From Muscardinus avellanarius (taxonomy: Eukaryota; Chordata; Mammalia; Rodentia; Gliridae): DNA of 64,000 nt. The notes under the pieces were generated by a model, which was given only the letters and a program-made list of their open reading frames with translations, was not told the DNA's origin and did no database searches. The position numbers and the translations under genes are program-made. How positions within the stretch are numbered: position 1 is the stretch's first letter; every line of letters begins with the position of its first letter. Below, piece after piece: positions 46,154 through 59,800 of the stretch. The stretch is taken from NCBI GenBank assembly GCA_963383645.1, contig OY726576.1:9414102-9478101 (forward strand). Direction: 5' to 3'.

Positions 46154-46281
46154 TTTCCTCTGGCTTGACTACTTTCATTTCTATCAAGCTTGTTCATTGT
46201 TTATTTCTACTGCTTTATTTCCTCTGGATTAACTACTTTCATTTCTATCAAGCTTGTTCATTGTTTATTTCTACTGCTTTA
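46154..46281 (+). repeat. 64-bp tandem duplication
   Basis: Two copies of a 64-base unit beginning tttcctctgg (46154 and 46218) and ending tttctactgcttta. I see only two substitutions (cttga versus attaa), so the duplication looks recent. Confidence 0.93.
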
Positions 46282-46516
46282 TTACTCAATGCACTTTATC
46301 TGTCTTTAAATATTATATATACAGCTAGTATCTATAATATACTAGGTGTCAAGGCATGAACAATGTAGAGAATATCACAATCCAAGAAAAACCATTTGAA
46401 GAGTATGAAGCTGACCATGAATGGAGATGAGGGCCTTCGCTTTCCTAGGGAATTTCAGAAATTTGGAAGACAACATTTCCTATTAGGCCTTTAGATACTG
46501 ACTTTTTTAAATGTAG

Positions 46517-46915
46517 AAGAAACGAGGGCATGGTGAACGCCTGTAATCCCAATATTAGGAAGGCTGAGACAACGGGATCTCAGGTTTGATGCCAGCAACA
46601 TAGTGAGGCCCTTAGCAACTTAGCAAGACGCTGTTCCCCAAATAAAATATGGCTGAGGATGTAGCTTGTGACTCAGAGGTAGAATTACCCTGAGTGTAGC
46701 ACTACATAAAAAAATGTAGGAGAGGCTGGACATGGAGGCGCATGCTTGTAATCCCCGTGCTTGGGAGGCGGAGACAGGAGGATCGCGCAGGTTCGTAGTC
46801 AGCCTTGCTGGCTTAAGAGACCCTGTTTCCAAATAAAAAATATATAAAATAGGTTTGGGAGTGTAGCCCAGGGGTAGAAGGGTTTCCAGGAACCCCAGTA
46901 CCACCAAAAACAAAT
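46517..46915 (+). mobile_element. Two adjacent dimeric SINEs
   Basis: A diverged dimer (46517-46715: gggcatggtgaacgcctgta ... gctgaggatgtagcttgtga) is followed by a well-preserved one (46725-46910: gctggacatggaggcgcatg ... ggtttgggagtgtagcccag ... cccagtaccaccaaaa). Confidence 0.88.
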
Positions 46916-47159
46916 ATAGGAGAGAAAGCTGAGTTATTATTTTTATTGTTATTATTGTTATCATTCTTTAGTTCTTGCAAAGCCCTGTGATAGAAAAATG
47001 TAAAAATTTTCTTGCCTTGTGTTCTTAATTTTGTTAAATAAGGATAAGAACTTTTTACTTCTTTGTGCAATTCCAATGATTCCTCCAAAATAAATTAATA
47101 AAAAAGGTATTAAAACACAGCCTCACTGAAGGAAGGAACAGAGAGAATAATAGTAGGGT

Positions 47160-47315
47160 TTATTTACTTATTTTTATTTATTCTCTGAAACAGCGTCTTG
47201 TGAAGTTGCTAAGGGTCTTGCTAAATTGCTGAAGTTGGCTTCAAACCTGTGATTTTCCTGTCTCAGGCTCCCAAGTACTGGGATTACAGGCGTGTGCCAC
47301 CACGCCTGTCAATAG
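47160..47315 (-). mobile_element. B1-like SINE left half
   Basis: Reversed left half: tctgaaacagcgtcttgtga ... gattacaggcgtgtgccacc. It lies about 170 bp from the donor of exon 47487-47667. Confidence 0.85.
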
Positions 47316-47423
47316 TGGGGTTTATAAAATATCAGTGTGGTAGACACCCAGTGCTCTGTGCAGTCTCCCAAGTTGGTCCCGTTTGTACCTGCCTCGTGTC
47401 CTTTGAGTTACACCAGAGCATCA

Positions 47424-47819
<396 letters not shown>

Positions 47820-49119
47820 TTAGCCACAGGCCTTTAATTACAGAGAGTGAATGAAGTCTGTGTTGCCCTAGGACAAGGGAAGGGCAGAAAGACGAGCCAG
47901 GAATCTGAGAGCCCAGCGTGTGTGGGGGTGGTGAGGATAACAATCCCCCTTTGGCAAAACGACGTCTGGTGAGGATTCTCAAGGTCTTTGTCTTTTTATT
48001 TATGTATTTTTAATGTGGTATGTATAACATCATTCCAGCTCCATTTCCCCCATAAAATCTTGATAACATTGAATGAGTTCTACTGGGTAGAGTTGCAGAG
48101 GTGTCCTGTTTGACATCTAGAGTAATAGAGATTCAAAGTAGAGTACATGTGTAGACGTCACAGGTAGATAACCTTCCCAGCTGACATCTGAGGTCTGTAT
48201 TTTAAGATTTCAGATGGCAAGGTCACAGAATAAAAATAAAGTTCTCTGGGGGCTGTATAACCTGATATCATTACCCCAAAGCGTTCAAGTGGACCAGTTA
48301 CCAAGGAAAAGGAGTGCATTCGCTGTACTCTAAAATATTCACTGAGTGTTCTTCCTATGCAGGAGGACCTTCTCTGCACTGGTCTTAGATAATTAAACAG
48401 ATATTTAGAAGATTAGGACTAATGTTGAAATGAATTCAAGCGATTCTCACCACCTCATGGTATGATCCTTTGTAATTTTGTACCCTGTTTTATCACGTAG
48501 AGAAAACAATAGAAAGAGGGTATTGGAGACAGAGTGTTGGGAACAGGGAACAGAGAGGAGGCATGCTGTTTATATAGAGTGCTCTTCAGAAAGAAGACCA
48601 AACCACCGATGGCACCCAGCACATGACAGTCCAGGTTTTATACTCTCAGTCAGACAGCATGAGGAGAGGAAGCTTCTTAGGATCAGGTCTCACCAATTCC
48701 CATTGCTTTTTCTTTGAACTAGGCCAGCATCAGTGGCCTCAAATGGAGAGGGCAGTTGGTTGAAGCTGATTCTGGGATCTTCTATTTTCAAATACGGTAT
48801 GCACAAAAGTTGATTTGTGCATTTTTACGTACAATGCCAAGTGAAAATGAAAGCCCTCCCAGACACCTGGATCCCTAGACTGCAGTTTTAGGGAGGCCCT
48901 CTATTTTGACATGAATGGAGAATATATTTATCATCCTATATTCCAGGAAATCCATGTAGCTGGAACATGAAGGTGTCTCTTCACTCAACCATAACCACCA
49001 CAGCAGAGGCTGACCGCTCTCCATGTCCAGGCACACTCACAATGGCCCCCTAGTTAGCTATGGCCATCTTCCACTTCATGTGAAGACCTGGGGCTCAGGG
49101 AGACATCATCCAAGGACAC

Positions 49120-49325
49120 AATACTGGGGATGGAACCCAGGAGCATTCTATCTCTGAGCTACACCCCCAGCCCTAGTTTTTATTCTTTATTTTAAAACGC
49201 GGTCTCACTGAGTTTCAAAGGGCCTCACTAAGTAGCTTAGGCTGTCGGTGAACCCTGTCTCTGATCCTCCTGTCTCTGCCCCCCAAATGCAGGGATTACA
49301 AGCGTGCACTACCTTGCCCCGCTAA
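49120..49325 (-). mobile_element. B1+ID dimeric SINE
   Basis: Reversed dimer: atactggggatggaacccag ... aaaacgcggtctcactgagt ... tacaagcgtgcactaccttg. Confidence 0.9.
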
Positions 49326-49994
49326 AACCCATGCTTTTAAGAACAGCACAGTATCATCATGTGCCCTGTCTGAACAGAAATGATCTTTGAGGAAACTCTT
49401 CTTTGCATTATATGGAAAACTCAATTGAGACAATGGATAATTCAAGTAAGAGAATAATTTAAAAGACATGATACTCATTACTCTGAGGTATTGTCAGGGT
49501 TTTATCAAAACTAGAGGAGCTAGGAGACAGACATAAGCAAGACCTTAATGGTTTTGCTTCTCTCCGTGTACCATTATAAACCAGGTCTTAGGGATATTTT
49601 GTTTTTTGGAGGACAGTATACAAAAATAATTAAGTGCATAATGTTTCTGCTTCTCTTGTAAAATCAGGATTGAAGGCATTTCCCCAAATGCTGCTTTGAG
49701 AAGATTCATGAAATAAATTCTTTGGTAATTCAATTCTGGGAAGACATTTGTTCCTTTTAGAACAAGAAGTTTCCTTTAATCAGATGAGGGGAATTATCTG
49801 AGCCATATTTCCTATTCTCAGAGGCTAAGAGGTTAATTCAGTGTCCAAGAACAGAAATTACATGAAATGGTTGGTGAGGTGCAGTAGAAATACAATGTGA
49901 GCTACATATGTGATTTTTGCTATGTATGTAATTTAAAACTTTGAGTAGCTGCCTTAAAAGTAAAAATAAATTGGTGAAATTAATTTGAATATAT

Positions 49995-50066
49995 TGCATT
50001 TAATCTAATGCAAAATATTATCTAATTCAAAATATTATCTAATGTAATCTAATGCAAAATATTATT
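49995..50066 (+). repeat. Short AT-rich direct repeats
   Basis: The unit taatctaatgcaaaatatta recurs complete or partly three to four times within 70 bases. Confidence 0.75.
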
Positions 50067-50189
50067 GTTTCAACATGCAATTAAAACAAAATCTATAAAT
50101 AAATAGGAACTATTTTACATTCTAGCCTTAGAAATCTGGTGTATATTTTATAGTTAAAGCACATCTCAATACTGAAGAGCCACATTTTA

Positions 50190-50272
50190 TTGCTCTTATT
50201 TCTGGGGATGGAGCCTGGGCCTTACGCATGCCCAGCATGCATCTACCACTGAACTCTATTCTCAGCCCAGAT
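50190..50272 (-). mobile_element. ID-like SINE monomer
   Basis: Reversed ID-like text: tttctggggatggagcctgg, gccttacgcatgcccagcat ... ctgaactctattctcagccc. Confidence 0.7.
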
Positions 50273-50344
50273 GAGCCATATTTCAAGGGCTCAATAGTTG
50301 CATATGGCTGGTGGCTGCTCTATTGGACACAGTCAAAAGTTCAG

Positions 50345-50535
50345 TCAGATCCCCGCACTTGGGAGGCTGAGACAGGAGGATCGCACAGGTTCGAAGCCAG
50401 CCTCAGCTACTTAGTGAGGCTTTCAGCAATTTAGTGAGACCCTGTTTCCAAATAAAATATAAAAAAAAAGGTCTGGGAGTATAGCCCGGAGGTAGAAAGC
50501 CTCTGGGTTCCACCCCCAGTACCACACACACACAA
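50345..50535 (+). mobile_element. 5'-truncated dimeric SINE with target-site duplication
   Basis: It begins at ccccgcacttgggaggctga inside the left half and runs to cccagtaccacacacacaca. TTCAGTCAG stands immediately on both sides (50339 and 50541). Confidence 0.9.
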
Positions 50536-51942
50536 AAAAATTCAGTCAGGTCATGTGTATATGTTATTTTTCTTTTTCTATTTGCATAGGGTTTCTACAT
50601 AAATGTTTCCTATGTTGTTATTTTGGTAGACTATTAGAAACTTTGGGGTATGACATTTGAGTAAATACATAGGTGAACAAACAAACGAACACATTATAGT
50701 GATGTGCACATCACTGAAGGAGAATTTTTTGAGACATTTAGGCCAATCTTTTCCTACATTGGCTGTAAAATTACAGGTAAATTTTAATTTTGCTAGCATT
50801 TAACTTTCTCCATAGAGAAATGACAAATTTCACTTCAGTGACTTCTAAGTCTGTTTCAGATCTAAGGAAATAGGGTCTTGTTGTTTTGTAAAACTTGAGA
50901 ATGCATTTTGATTGTGCTTTCAAATAAGCATATGTTATATCATATGCCACAATATGGATCTAAAACATGCATCCTACCTCTCTCTACAACCTGGAATGGA
51001 AATAAGATGATTCAATAAGGATGGAGAGGAAAGACAGAATACAGCCTGCCTTGTGCTTGGCTCATAAGCAGGTAGAGTACATGCTTCTGCAGTTTCAGGG
51101 TGATTTATAAATTTTCCAGGTGGAAAATAAATTCTTATTTCTCAGTGTCAATTACTATAATTCAAACCCTTGAGAGATTTTTTAATGGGAAAGCCAATGA
51201 TGATGTTTCCTCTGTGAATAACTCCACAGAGTTAGAGCTGTTAAGACCACCTCTGAGAGTATTTTGTCCATTCATTAGCCAACATATGAAAAAACCTGGA
51301 TATCTGATCAGTTGTGTGTCGTAGCTACAGAAAATTAAGCAGAGAGATGATTTTAAATGGGTTAAAAGCTTTTCCCACCTTTGTGATATAAAATTCATTA
51401 AAATACCAAGAATACATTAAAATAGAACTAATGAATAGATTTGCTTTTGATAATGACATCTTCTAAACTACATATTTAGAGATACATGAACATTTTGCTT
51501 TTAAAATGCTGTGAGTTGATGTTTATGAGGACTGTAGAACAGTAATTTACACACTGCCCTGTTAGCGCTAAGTAATTGAAAATTAAATTTTTTTGATGTT
51601 TAACTAAATAAACCCCAAGGAAGACAAAAAAGATGTCTGTGATACAAAAGAACAACAAAAAAAATAAGGTAACTGCATTTTATTTCCATTTCCCAAATTA
51701 TTAAACTTTGAAGATTTTTACATAAAAATTAACCACACTGATTTGAGAACCTCATATTGCAAAATAATAATAAGTCCATACTGTAAGCCTACATAAGATG
51801 CTCAAAGAAACCCTACAATCATCTAAACTTGGAAGCGTAATCTTGTAACTTTGGAGCCAACTGAGTAAATTTCCTTGGATATTGGTATTTGATGCTTCCA
51901 TTCATAGTGTAAGATGCTTGAAGAGGCAGTTAAAAAAATCTA

Positions 51943-52127
51943 AGTCCTGCCGGGCATGGTGGCGCACGCTTGTAATCCCCGTGCTTGGGAGGTGAAGACA
52001 GGAGGATCGTGCATGTTTGAAATCGGCTGCATTGGCTTAAGAGACCCTGTTTCCAAATAAAAGTATAAAAAAAATAGGTCTGGGAGTGTAACCCAGAGCT
52101 AGAAGGGCTTCCAGGAACCCCAGTACC

Positions 52128-52130
<3 letters not shown>
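51943..52130 (+). mobile_element. B1+ID dimeric SINE
   Basis: It reads gccgggcatggtggcgcacg ... ggtctgggagtgtaacccag ... gaaccccagtaccacatac, leading into an AT repeat. Confidence 0.93.

Positions 52131-52184
<54 letters not shown>
52131..52184. repeat. (AT)n microsatellite
   Basis: About 22 AT units after ATAC units at a SINE tail. Confidence 0.96.
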
Positions 52185-52185
<1 letters not shown>

Positions 52186-53394
52186 CTTTGAAAAACATAA
52201 GGACCACTTCTAAGAAGCAATCATGTGTGTGGAGAAGTGCAGATTCTAGACCTACTATCTCACGGGATACGGCTGGGTCGTGGCAAGGTGGAGGCACCAT
52301 GCCGGCTGCGATGTCTCCCCAGCTGTGTGCTGCATGTGCTTCTGCTTGGGAGCACACTGTACTGAGCTTCGGATCCTTGCTTGTCCAGTGTGCGTGATGC
52401 CTATACCTACTTCCCAGAACTGCTGTGTGAAATACAGGGAACAGTGCATGCAAGTACTTAGTACATGTTCTTGGTTAAATAGTATCCCCTCCTACTTTAT
52501 CTTCTGAGAATTTCAGCTTATCGCCTAACTTGGAAATTGGGTTGCTGAAAACACAGTAGTTATGATGTGGCTAGAATGGATTAGGGTGGGTTCAGATCTA
52601 ATGATTGCCATCCTCCGAAGAACGGAATTTGAGTAGGTACATCTATGCAGAAGAATGACGTATGGTAATGGAGCCAGAAACTGGAATAATAAATCTACAA
52701 ACCAATGTATGTCAAGAATTGTCTGTAACCAGCCAAAGCTAGAAGAAAAAGGAAAGATTCTTCACCTAGGCCTTTCAGGACAGATGCTCTGATTTTTTAT
52801 TGCTAAGATCCAGAGAAAGTAAAACAATACATTTCTGCTGTTTTAAGGCATGCAAGTTTGTCGTATTTTGTAAGCAAGTCCTAGGAAACCAGTACAGCAC
52901 TATGCCCAGAACTTCTCTGGGACTCAGGAAGGGCTTGAGAGCGGCCCCTCACCAGGGAGAAAAGAGAAATCCCAGTGCAATCAGCTGGACCAGTCCACAA
53001 AGTCCAGGAATTAGCTATAATGAATAGTACAGTGTAAAATTCCAAGACCCAATGAGGAATTCTGAAATTCACATGGGAATCCGCCATCTGAAAGCTGAGG
53101 TTCGGACAGTTGGCACCGGCCTTTGTTATAGTTCAGAGTTAGGGCTCGTCATCTTTATGTAAAAGATTTGCAGTTGAGGAAGAATCCATGAGCTCAGAGA
53201 ATCCTAACTTCCCATTTCATCATGGTGGGATCCAAGCAGGGTCTACAGGTTTTCATGTGGGGCACTGGTGGATGAGACTGGGAAAGCAGGTCGGCAGGGA
53301 CTGGACCAAAGAAGGCCGCCATGCCACCCTCCTACTTTTGGAACACCCTAAAAGGATTCTGGACCAGAGCCCATCAGTGGGGAGTGTGGGGCCA

Positions 53395-53555
53395 GAAGCA
53401 TCAACAACCCCTGGGAGCTTTTTAGAAATGTGGAAACTCAGGCCCCACCCCAGGCCCCTAGGTCAGACATTCTAGGGTCATGGCCCAGGCGTCTGTGTTT
53501 GAGCAAGCTCTCTAGTGACTCTTACGCATCCTAAAACGTGAGCTGCACTAGTCTA
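53395..53555 (+). mobile_element. MER5-like hAT DNA transposon remnant
   Basis: agcatcaacaacccctggga, gctttttagaaatgtggaaa, ctcaggccccaccccaggcc and a degenerate gtgagctgcac end. Confidence 0.7.
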
Positions 53556-53809
53556 TTCTAGATAATGGAACACCGTGAATGGATTTGGCCTGGGGTGACT
53601 ACAAGTTTCATTTAGAGCCATACAGTCAGATTTCCTTTTTAGCGGGTTTCTGACCCCATACTGTAGATTCCTTTTAAAATCAATTATTCATCCTCTTCCC
53701 TTTCCTACTACCATCATCGTAGGCCAAACCATCACCATGACTTAGCTGGACCCAGGAAGTTTCCCAGCTGGTTTTCCTGAGGATGCCCTGAGCCCTCGGT
53801 GCTCACTCT

Positions 53810-53950
53810 TAGCGTGTGGTCCAGGGATCAGCAGCAGCAGCATCACCTGGGGCCACTCAGCAGCATCAGCATCACCTGGGGCCACCCAGGCCCTGACCTG
53901 GACCTGCTGAATCAGAACCTGCATCTAACAAGGTCCTTGGTGACTCATAC
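53810..53950 (+). mobile_element. MER5-like remnant with internal duplication
   Basis: agcatcacctggggccac occurs twice (about 53837 and 53869), then ctgctgaatcagaacctgca and caaggtccttggtgactcat, as in MER5-type hAT elements. Confidence 0.65.
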
Positions 53951-54177
53951 CTATTTGTGACACCTGGCTCAAGGGTTCCTTTCTCCTCAGCAACTACAGT
54001 CATTTTCTGAGGATATTAACCAGACTCATCGCTTCCACCAAAGGACTTCATCAGTGGATTCTGATTGCACTTACATAAATTCTGAATTATCTGACGCTTG
54101 CTTTAGCTCTAATGCTTTTCTTGACTCAGGGACTCTGAAGATGCTATTCCCTCATCCTGGAACAACATTCCATTCCC

Positions 54178-54384
54178 TTTCTTTTTTGTTGCGGGGGAAG
54201 GATACTGGGATTGAATCTAGGGGCATTCTACCTCTGAGCTACACCCCAGATCTATTTTAAAACACGGTCTCGCTAGGTTGCTAAGAGTCTCACTAAGTTG
54301 CTGAGGCTGGCCTCAAATCTGTGATCTTCCTCTCTCAGTCTTCTAGGTACTAAGATTATGGGTATGTGACACCACGCAGACTAT
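54178..54384 (-). mobile_element. B1+ID dimeric SINE
   Basis: Reversed dimer: aaggatactgggattgaatc ... aaaacacggtctcgctaggt ... attatgggtatgtgacacca. Diverged. Confidence 0.85.
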
Positions 54385-54964
54385 CTCTTATGATTTCATA
54401 GTCAGCTATGGCTTATTTTTGTATGCATCACTTCATTTCAGGCTGACATGTTGAAAGAACCCTTCCTAATTATCCTCTATCATATTGCCTTGCTCTTTCT
54501 TTGAGTCCTGTCACAACTGGAAATTACGTTGTATATTTTTGTTGTTTATTGTTCATCCTCCCTTGATCTACTATGATCACTATTCGCAGGTGAAAGTTGC
54601 CTACGTGGTGTTCACTGCTGTATCTCTGGGGTATAATGTCCATTTGAGAAGAACTGGTTGAATAAGTGCATGAGAGATGTTTTTCTTCAGCAAGGTTAGG
54701 AGACATGAGGCTGTCCAAAGCCCAGGCTAAATACAGGGGCCGGGGCATCATGGATTTCATAGAGGGCAGCAAAAGAGACTTCTCTTTTTCTTAAGACATA
54801 TTACTTCTTCAACTAGGTTTTGGGGATATGAGGTGTATTTTTATATTATTGCCAGGTTGACAGCTGTCATGTAGGAAGTCAGCCAACTACTAGAAGGTCC
54901 ACAGGCTAGAGCTAAGGGAAAACTTCCTGTACATCTACACTCAGGATATAGCTAAATAAATTCA

Positions 54965-55163
54965 AAGCCAAGCATGGTGGCACATGCCCACAGTCCAAGT
55001 ATTTGAGAGGCCGAGACAGGAGGATCGCAGGTTCAAGGCGAGGCCCAGGAACTTAGCAGGGCCCTCAGTAACTTAGTGAGAACCTGTTTCAAAATTTAAA
55101 AAATAAAATAGGATGGCAGTATAGCTCAGAAGTTGAATGTTCCTGGGTTCAATCCCCTATATA
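54965..55163 (+). mobile_element. B1+ID dimeric SINE
   Basis: It reads gccaagcatggtggcacatg ... gagaacctgtttcaaaattt ... ggatggcagtatagctcaga ... caatccccta, leading into a CAA repeat. Confidence 0.9.
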
Positions 55164-55206
55164 ACAACAACAACAACAACAACAACAAGAACAACAACAA
55201 CAACAG
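55164..55206 (+). repeat. (CAA)n microsatellite
   Basis: About 14 CAA units with one AGAA interruption. Transcript strand (UUG)n. Confidence 0.95.
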
Positions 55207-55450
55207 AGAATTCAGGTCCAGTCTGTACAATATGGCCAAGCCCTGTCTCTTAAAAAAGTAAAAAAGAAAAAAAACAAAAAACAGTACTTCATTGCACAAG
55301 CACAAGTAAGCTGAAATTACTCAAGAGATATAGAGAATGGAGAGGGTTTGGGGCTTTCCCTCTGGTGGTGTATAGAACATGGTAAAGAAGATCAACAATC
55401 TAAATAACTGACTCCTCCTACTCACTACCAATTAATGCTCATCCGACTCA

Positions 55451-55699
<249 letters not shown>

Positions 55700-55764
55700 T
55701 CAGGAAGGGCTGATGGTGCGGGTGCTAAGGGGAGCCGCAGCTGCTTAGAGAGCGATGCCTGTCT

Positions 55765-55875
55765 TATCCTAGGTGAACTCTGAGCAACGTTTGGATGTCA
55801 GATGTACCTGGGTTCTACTTTGCCTTTATCACTAACTGTACAACTGTGTCACCAAATTTCTCAAAGACCCTGCTT
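55765..55875 (+). mobile_element. MIR fragment
   Basis: It reads tgtacctgggttctactttg, cctttatcactaactgtaca and tctcaaagaccctgcttctt, a partial MIR core. Confidence 0.55.
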
Positions 55876-57723
55876 CTTCATTTGTAATTATGTTTAAAGC
55901 CCCAGTTCCCAGAGAAGCAGAGAAAAGAGGGATGCAGGCACGTGATTTACTGAAGGCCTCCCAAAGTAGAGGAGTGAGGAGGAGCAGCTGAGCAACAACG
56001 CATCTCAGCTGCACCATGGATTCCACCTGATCTCGGGACCTCTGGAGTGTGAAGTGCGTCTAAGATCTCCTCAAAGGGAAGTGAGTCAGCTTCTTGCACG
56101 TTCAGGACAGTCTAATATGATAGGGACTTCCTTTAGCTAAGGGAAATTTTGCAGAGAATGGGAAGCTATGGCCCATTAGCAGCCAACCTCACCACAGCTG
56201 GGCAAGGGTGTGCTAACGTACAGGGAATCCGAGCAGGGCACAGACAGCATCCACTTTAAGGGTTGATAACACATGCAGTACTGTTATGATGAAGAAATAA
56301 AAGAATTTGTGGAAAGTGTTTAGTGGAATTTGACATTGCCTATAGAAGTTTAGTAAACAATTGTGTGGATTTTTATGTGCCATCCCAAAGAGACACTATC
56401 CACACTGTAGACACCATAGGTTTGTATCTTTATCTCATTGATCTCCACAGTATACAGCAGGCAAATATCTTGAAAGAGGCTAATTTCATCTACTTTGCAC
56501 AAAGGCATGAGAAGGGTGGATAGAAGCCTACACTACTACATAGCATTTAGTGCCATTTAATGTGACAGCCTGACCTTAAATTAAAACACTATGTGTTTCA
56601 CTGACATATTTCATTGTTTCTAGAATATGCATTTTCAAAATATGTTCACATTTCTGAAATCAAGATACATCTTATGGCCAGTGAGCTATCACAATTTCTC
56701 AGTGATTTCCTTTATTAGCAGTGCCTGAACAACTGGGTGCCTTTCAAAGGATGGTGTATTAGCTTCAGTGAATTGTTCTTTTTTTTGGACCTAGATTAAG
56801 TCAAAGTTCATGTTTCCATCTTTTTTTGATCTGAACTTTCTGCTTCTGGGAACAAAAGAAAAACAGTACCACAAATATTTAGAATTGTCAAGAGATTCAG
56901 AAATAATATATGCCATGAATAACAACAGACCTGAATAGAAAATGAGATGTCTGGTTGATAAACACTGATAGCAGAATAATAATGTATGCCCTTAAAGGCT
57001 AAGGTCTTTAAACAGTTGGTATACACTTCATTTTATTAAAATGTGTTTGTTCTCTTGATATTTGATTTTTCTTTCTTTGTTGAGAAAGAAGCCATGTAGA
57101 GAACCAGATGCATTTACTAAATGATTACCTTCAGGCCCAAACTCACAAGTGGTTGCATAATTAGTTATTGCATTAAGAATTTATAATCCTAAGGAAATGC
57201 TGAATTTTTGCAACTGACTCAGACCTACTTCTTTTAAAATGGTCCGTGGTACATCAGCTACGAGTTGTTTACAAATGGAATCCCGGATGCTCCAACTTTT
57301 GACACAATTCCGTATAAAATAATACCTTTGAAAGTCATTAGATGAAAGTATGAAGGTAGGTTCCACTTATATAAAGACGCAAATATTCACTATAAATAAG
57401 CCACCAAGAGATAATCACAGCTAATATGTGGTATAACCACCTGCCTTTTGTCTATGCATTTATGTATTTTTAAATGGCATTAGACTCTTCAGTCTCTTGT
57501 TATATACACCAGTGTTGCATAGTTTCTTATGAAACTGAATTTTCTCATACATTCCTCATGTAATTTTTCTATGCATATCTCATGTATGTTTGTGAATTAT
57601 AAATGCATGCATAAGTCCATGCTTTCGTAACCCCCACCCTGGTGAAAATCAGAGCTGCTAAGTATCTCAGATACCTTCCCTTTGGACCCTGTTTCCCACT
57701 CAACAGATACAATTTGAACCGGC

Positions 57724-57769
<46 letters not shown>
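57724..57769 (+). repeat. (GT)n microsatellite
   Basis: About 23 GT units at the tail of a reversed SINE. Confidence 0.97.
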
Positions 57770-57771
<2 letters not shown>

Positions 57772-57873
57772 TGCTGGGGATTTAACCCAGGGATATTCTA
57801 CCTCTGAGCTAAACCCCCAGCCCAATTTTTTATTCTTTATTTTGAAACAAGGTCTCACTAAGTTGCAGAGGTA
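57769..57873 (-). mobile_element. Truncated SINE (ID-like half and linker)
   Basis: Reversed ID-like half: agtgctggggatttaaccca ... ctgagctaaacccccagccc, then ttgaaacaaggtctcactaa. The left half is lost. Confidence 0.85.
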
Positions 57874-57894
57874 AACCTGTGTTTTTAATAGCAT

Positions 57895-58190
57895 AGAGTT
57901 TAATTTTGCCTGTCTTTGAACTTTATATAGATGAAATCACATTTTTTGTGTGTTTGTGGCTTTTTTTCTCAGTGTCATGTTCATAGGTGTTATCCATATT
58001 GTTGTGTGGGACTGTGTTATATAGCTAAACCCATATTTTATATTTGATCCTGTGAACATACCACTCTTTATTTGCCCATTTTACTGTTGATGGGTATTTG
58101 GGTTGTTATCCTTTGGCTCCAGCCCATGGCACTCTTGGTGAACATGTGTGTGCTTTCCTGTTGTGTATTGAGCCAAATATCTTAAACATA
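57895..58190 (-). mobile_element. Old L1 3' region fragment
   Basis: cataggtgttatccatattg, ttatttgcccattttactgt and tgatgggtatttgggttgtt match the reversed end of old L1 elements. Confidence 0.6.
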
Positions 58191-58678
58191 CTGCTAGGAT
58201 TTCCAAGAAAGCTCACACCAATTTTAGTAGCACTAATTTTTGTAAGTAAGCAAATATAAAATAATTTTAAACTGTATCACAGATCTTAAACACCATGCAT
58301 TTTAGTGGCCACAAATGGACCATATTCTACATAACTAAACTGCAGTCAATTGTTGGCACTCTAGAAAGATAGACTTTCCTCTTCCAGACTCACATCTCCA
58401 ATAGAAAACTATTCTGTTCTGAAATAGCCATCTTGTGAAAGTATATTATTTTTTTATGTCAATAGGGTCCTATTTACCAACTACAGTCACTTTTCTGTGA
58501 TTAGATCAGGTAATGTGGCTGAACCTAGGACTGTACTTCTGTAGATTTTTTTCTAAAAAGTAAATATTAATTATATCATTAATAAGATAAATGGAAACCT
58601 ATTCTCCTCCAAATACTTATTGTGCAATATTTAGCTGCCAAATTCCTTGGGCGGGAGTGGGGATAGGGTAATATTTAC

Positions 58679-58732
58679 CTGTTAAGACACTCTGAATAAG
58701 ATCTTCTGTTTTGGCAGGTGCCTTCACAGAAC
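58679..58732 (-). CDS. PLCB1: PLCB1 coding exon 2 of this window
   Basis: 54 nt, entered and left after codon position 1, so skipping would remove 18 residues in frame. The acceptor is ctctgcttcag|GTTCTG and the donor TTAACAG|gtaaat. It completes a split Gly and encodes SVKAPAKTEDLIQSVLT (about residues 887-903), a linker between the proline-rich segment and the coiled coil. Its first full codon is Ser887 by this numbering, reported as a protein kinase C site; Lys is at +2. The second-to-last intron side is a 3.0-kb intron. Confidence 0.96.
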
Positions 58733-59189
58733 CTGAAGCAGAGAGACAAAATAAGGAGCCTCCTTTAACTTTACATTTCATTTTTTATGTTAGGAAAAAA
58801 AATAGTTTGGCCTGTGGCTCTGAAGTCTTTATATCGAGAATGAAAAATTGTGGTACAGAACTCCGAATAACAAAATTATTCCAAAACATGTCTGCATTTT
58901 GTAACTTTGAGACAAACCCAATTAGTGTGAAATTACATAGACGCTCCATCTATAAGGAGAGCAAGGCCATCCCTTTCCTTCCATCAAAATGACAAATTCA
59001 GTTTAGGCGATGCTAGTGCCATCTTTGGGCAAAAATCAGGAATGACAAGTGGTTTTTAAAATCAGTTGCTGAGCAGGCGGTAGTAATAATGGTTGCAGAC
59101 AATTCATCCTTGGATGCCAAGATCAGAGGGCGAAAGATTAAGAAAAAATAGGATTTTTTTTTTTAATTCTCAAAGTGTCTCCCCTGAGA

Positions 59190-59292
59190 TATCTCAATTT
59201 TATTTGATTGCAATATTGGGGAATGAACCCAGGGGCTTGTACCTGATAGTAATAGTAAATGCTCTACCATTGAGCTATATCCCCAGCTCTCC
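59190..59292 (-). mobile_element. ID-like SINE monomer
   Basis: Reversed: tattggggaatgaacccagg ... ctctaccattgagctatatc, cccagctctcc. Confidence 0.75.
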
Positions 59293-59334
59293 CCCTGAAA
59301 TACCTAAGAAGGGAAAATCATAGCTTTCCATGGA

Positions 59335-59800
59335 GAAGCCACCTTAACCAAGTGCCCCATGTCATCAGCAAGTGACTGGACAAATTGACATCATGTACGC
59401 CTGATATGACATGTCACTGCCCCTTACCTAGTGCCTCCCCCAAATGCAGAACCTCAGTCAGTCATCAGAAAACATATAGGCAAACCACATCAAAGAGCAT
59501 GCTTGCAAAATAACTAGCAAGAATCGCTCAAACACCAAGGCTATTAAAAACAGGGGAAACTGAGGGACTGCCAGAGATTAAGGAGACATCACAAGTTAAG
59601 CCCTGCGTGGGCATCGAGAACAAACAAAGGACATCAGTGGAAAGCTGGGAGGGTCAAATAGGGCTTCGGGTCAGCTCTGTGTACCCAGACATTGTTAACT
59701 TCCTGGTTTTGCAATGAGTACCATGATCTTACCAGATGCTGATGTCTGGGGAAGAGGAGACTTCTTGTCATGTATTTTGTGCCATTTAAAAAATGTTTTC
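59335..59800 (+). mobile_element. Old L1 (L1M-like) 3' UTR
   Basis: gggaaactgagggactgcca, attaaggagacatcacaagt, gttaacttcctggttttgca and gagtaccatgatcttaccag follow the familiar end of old L1 3' UTRs. Family named by pattern only. Confidence 0.55.
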
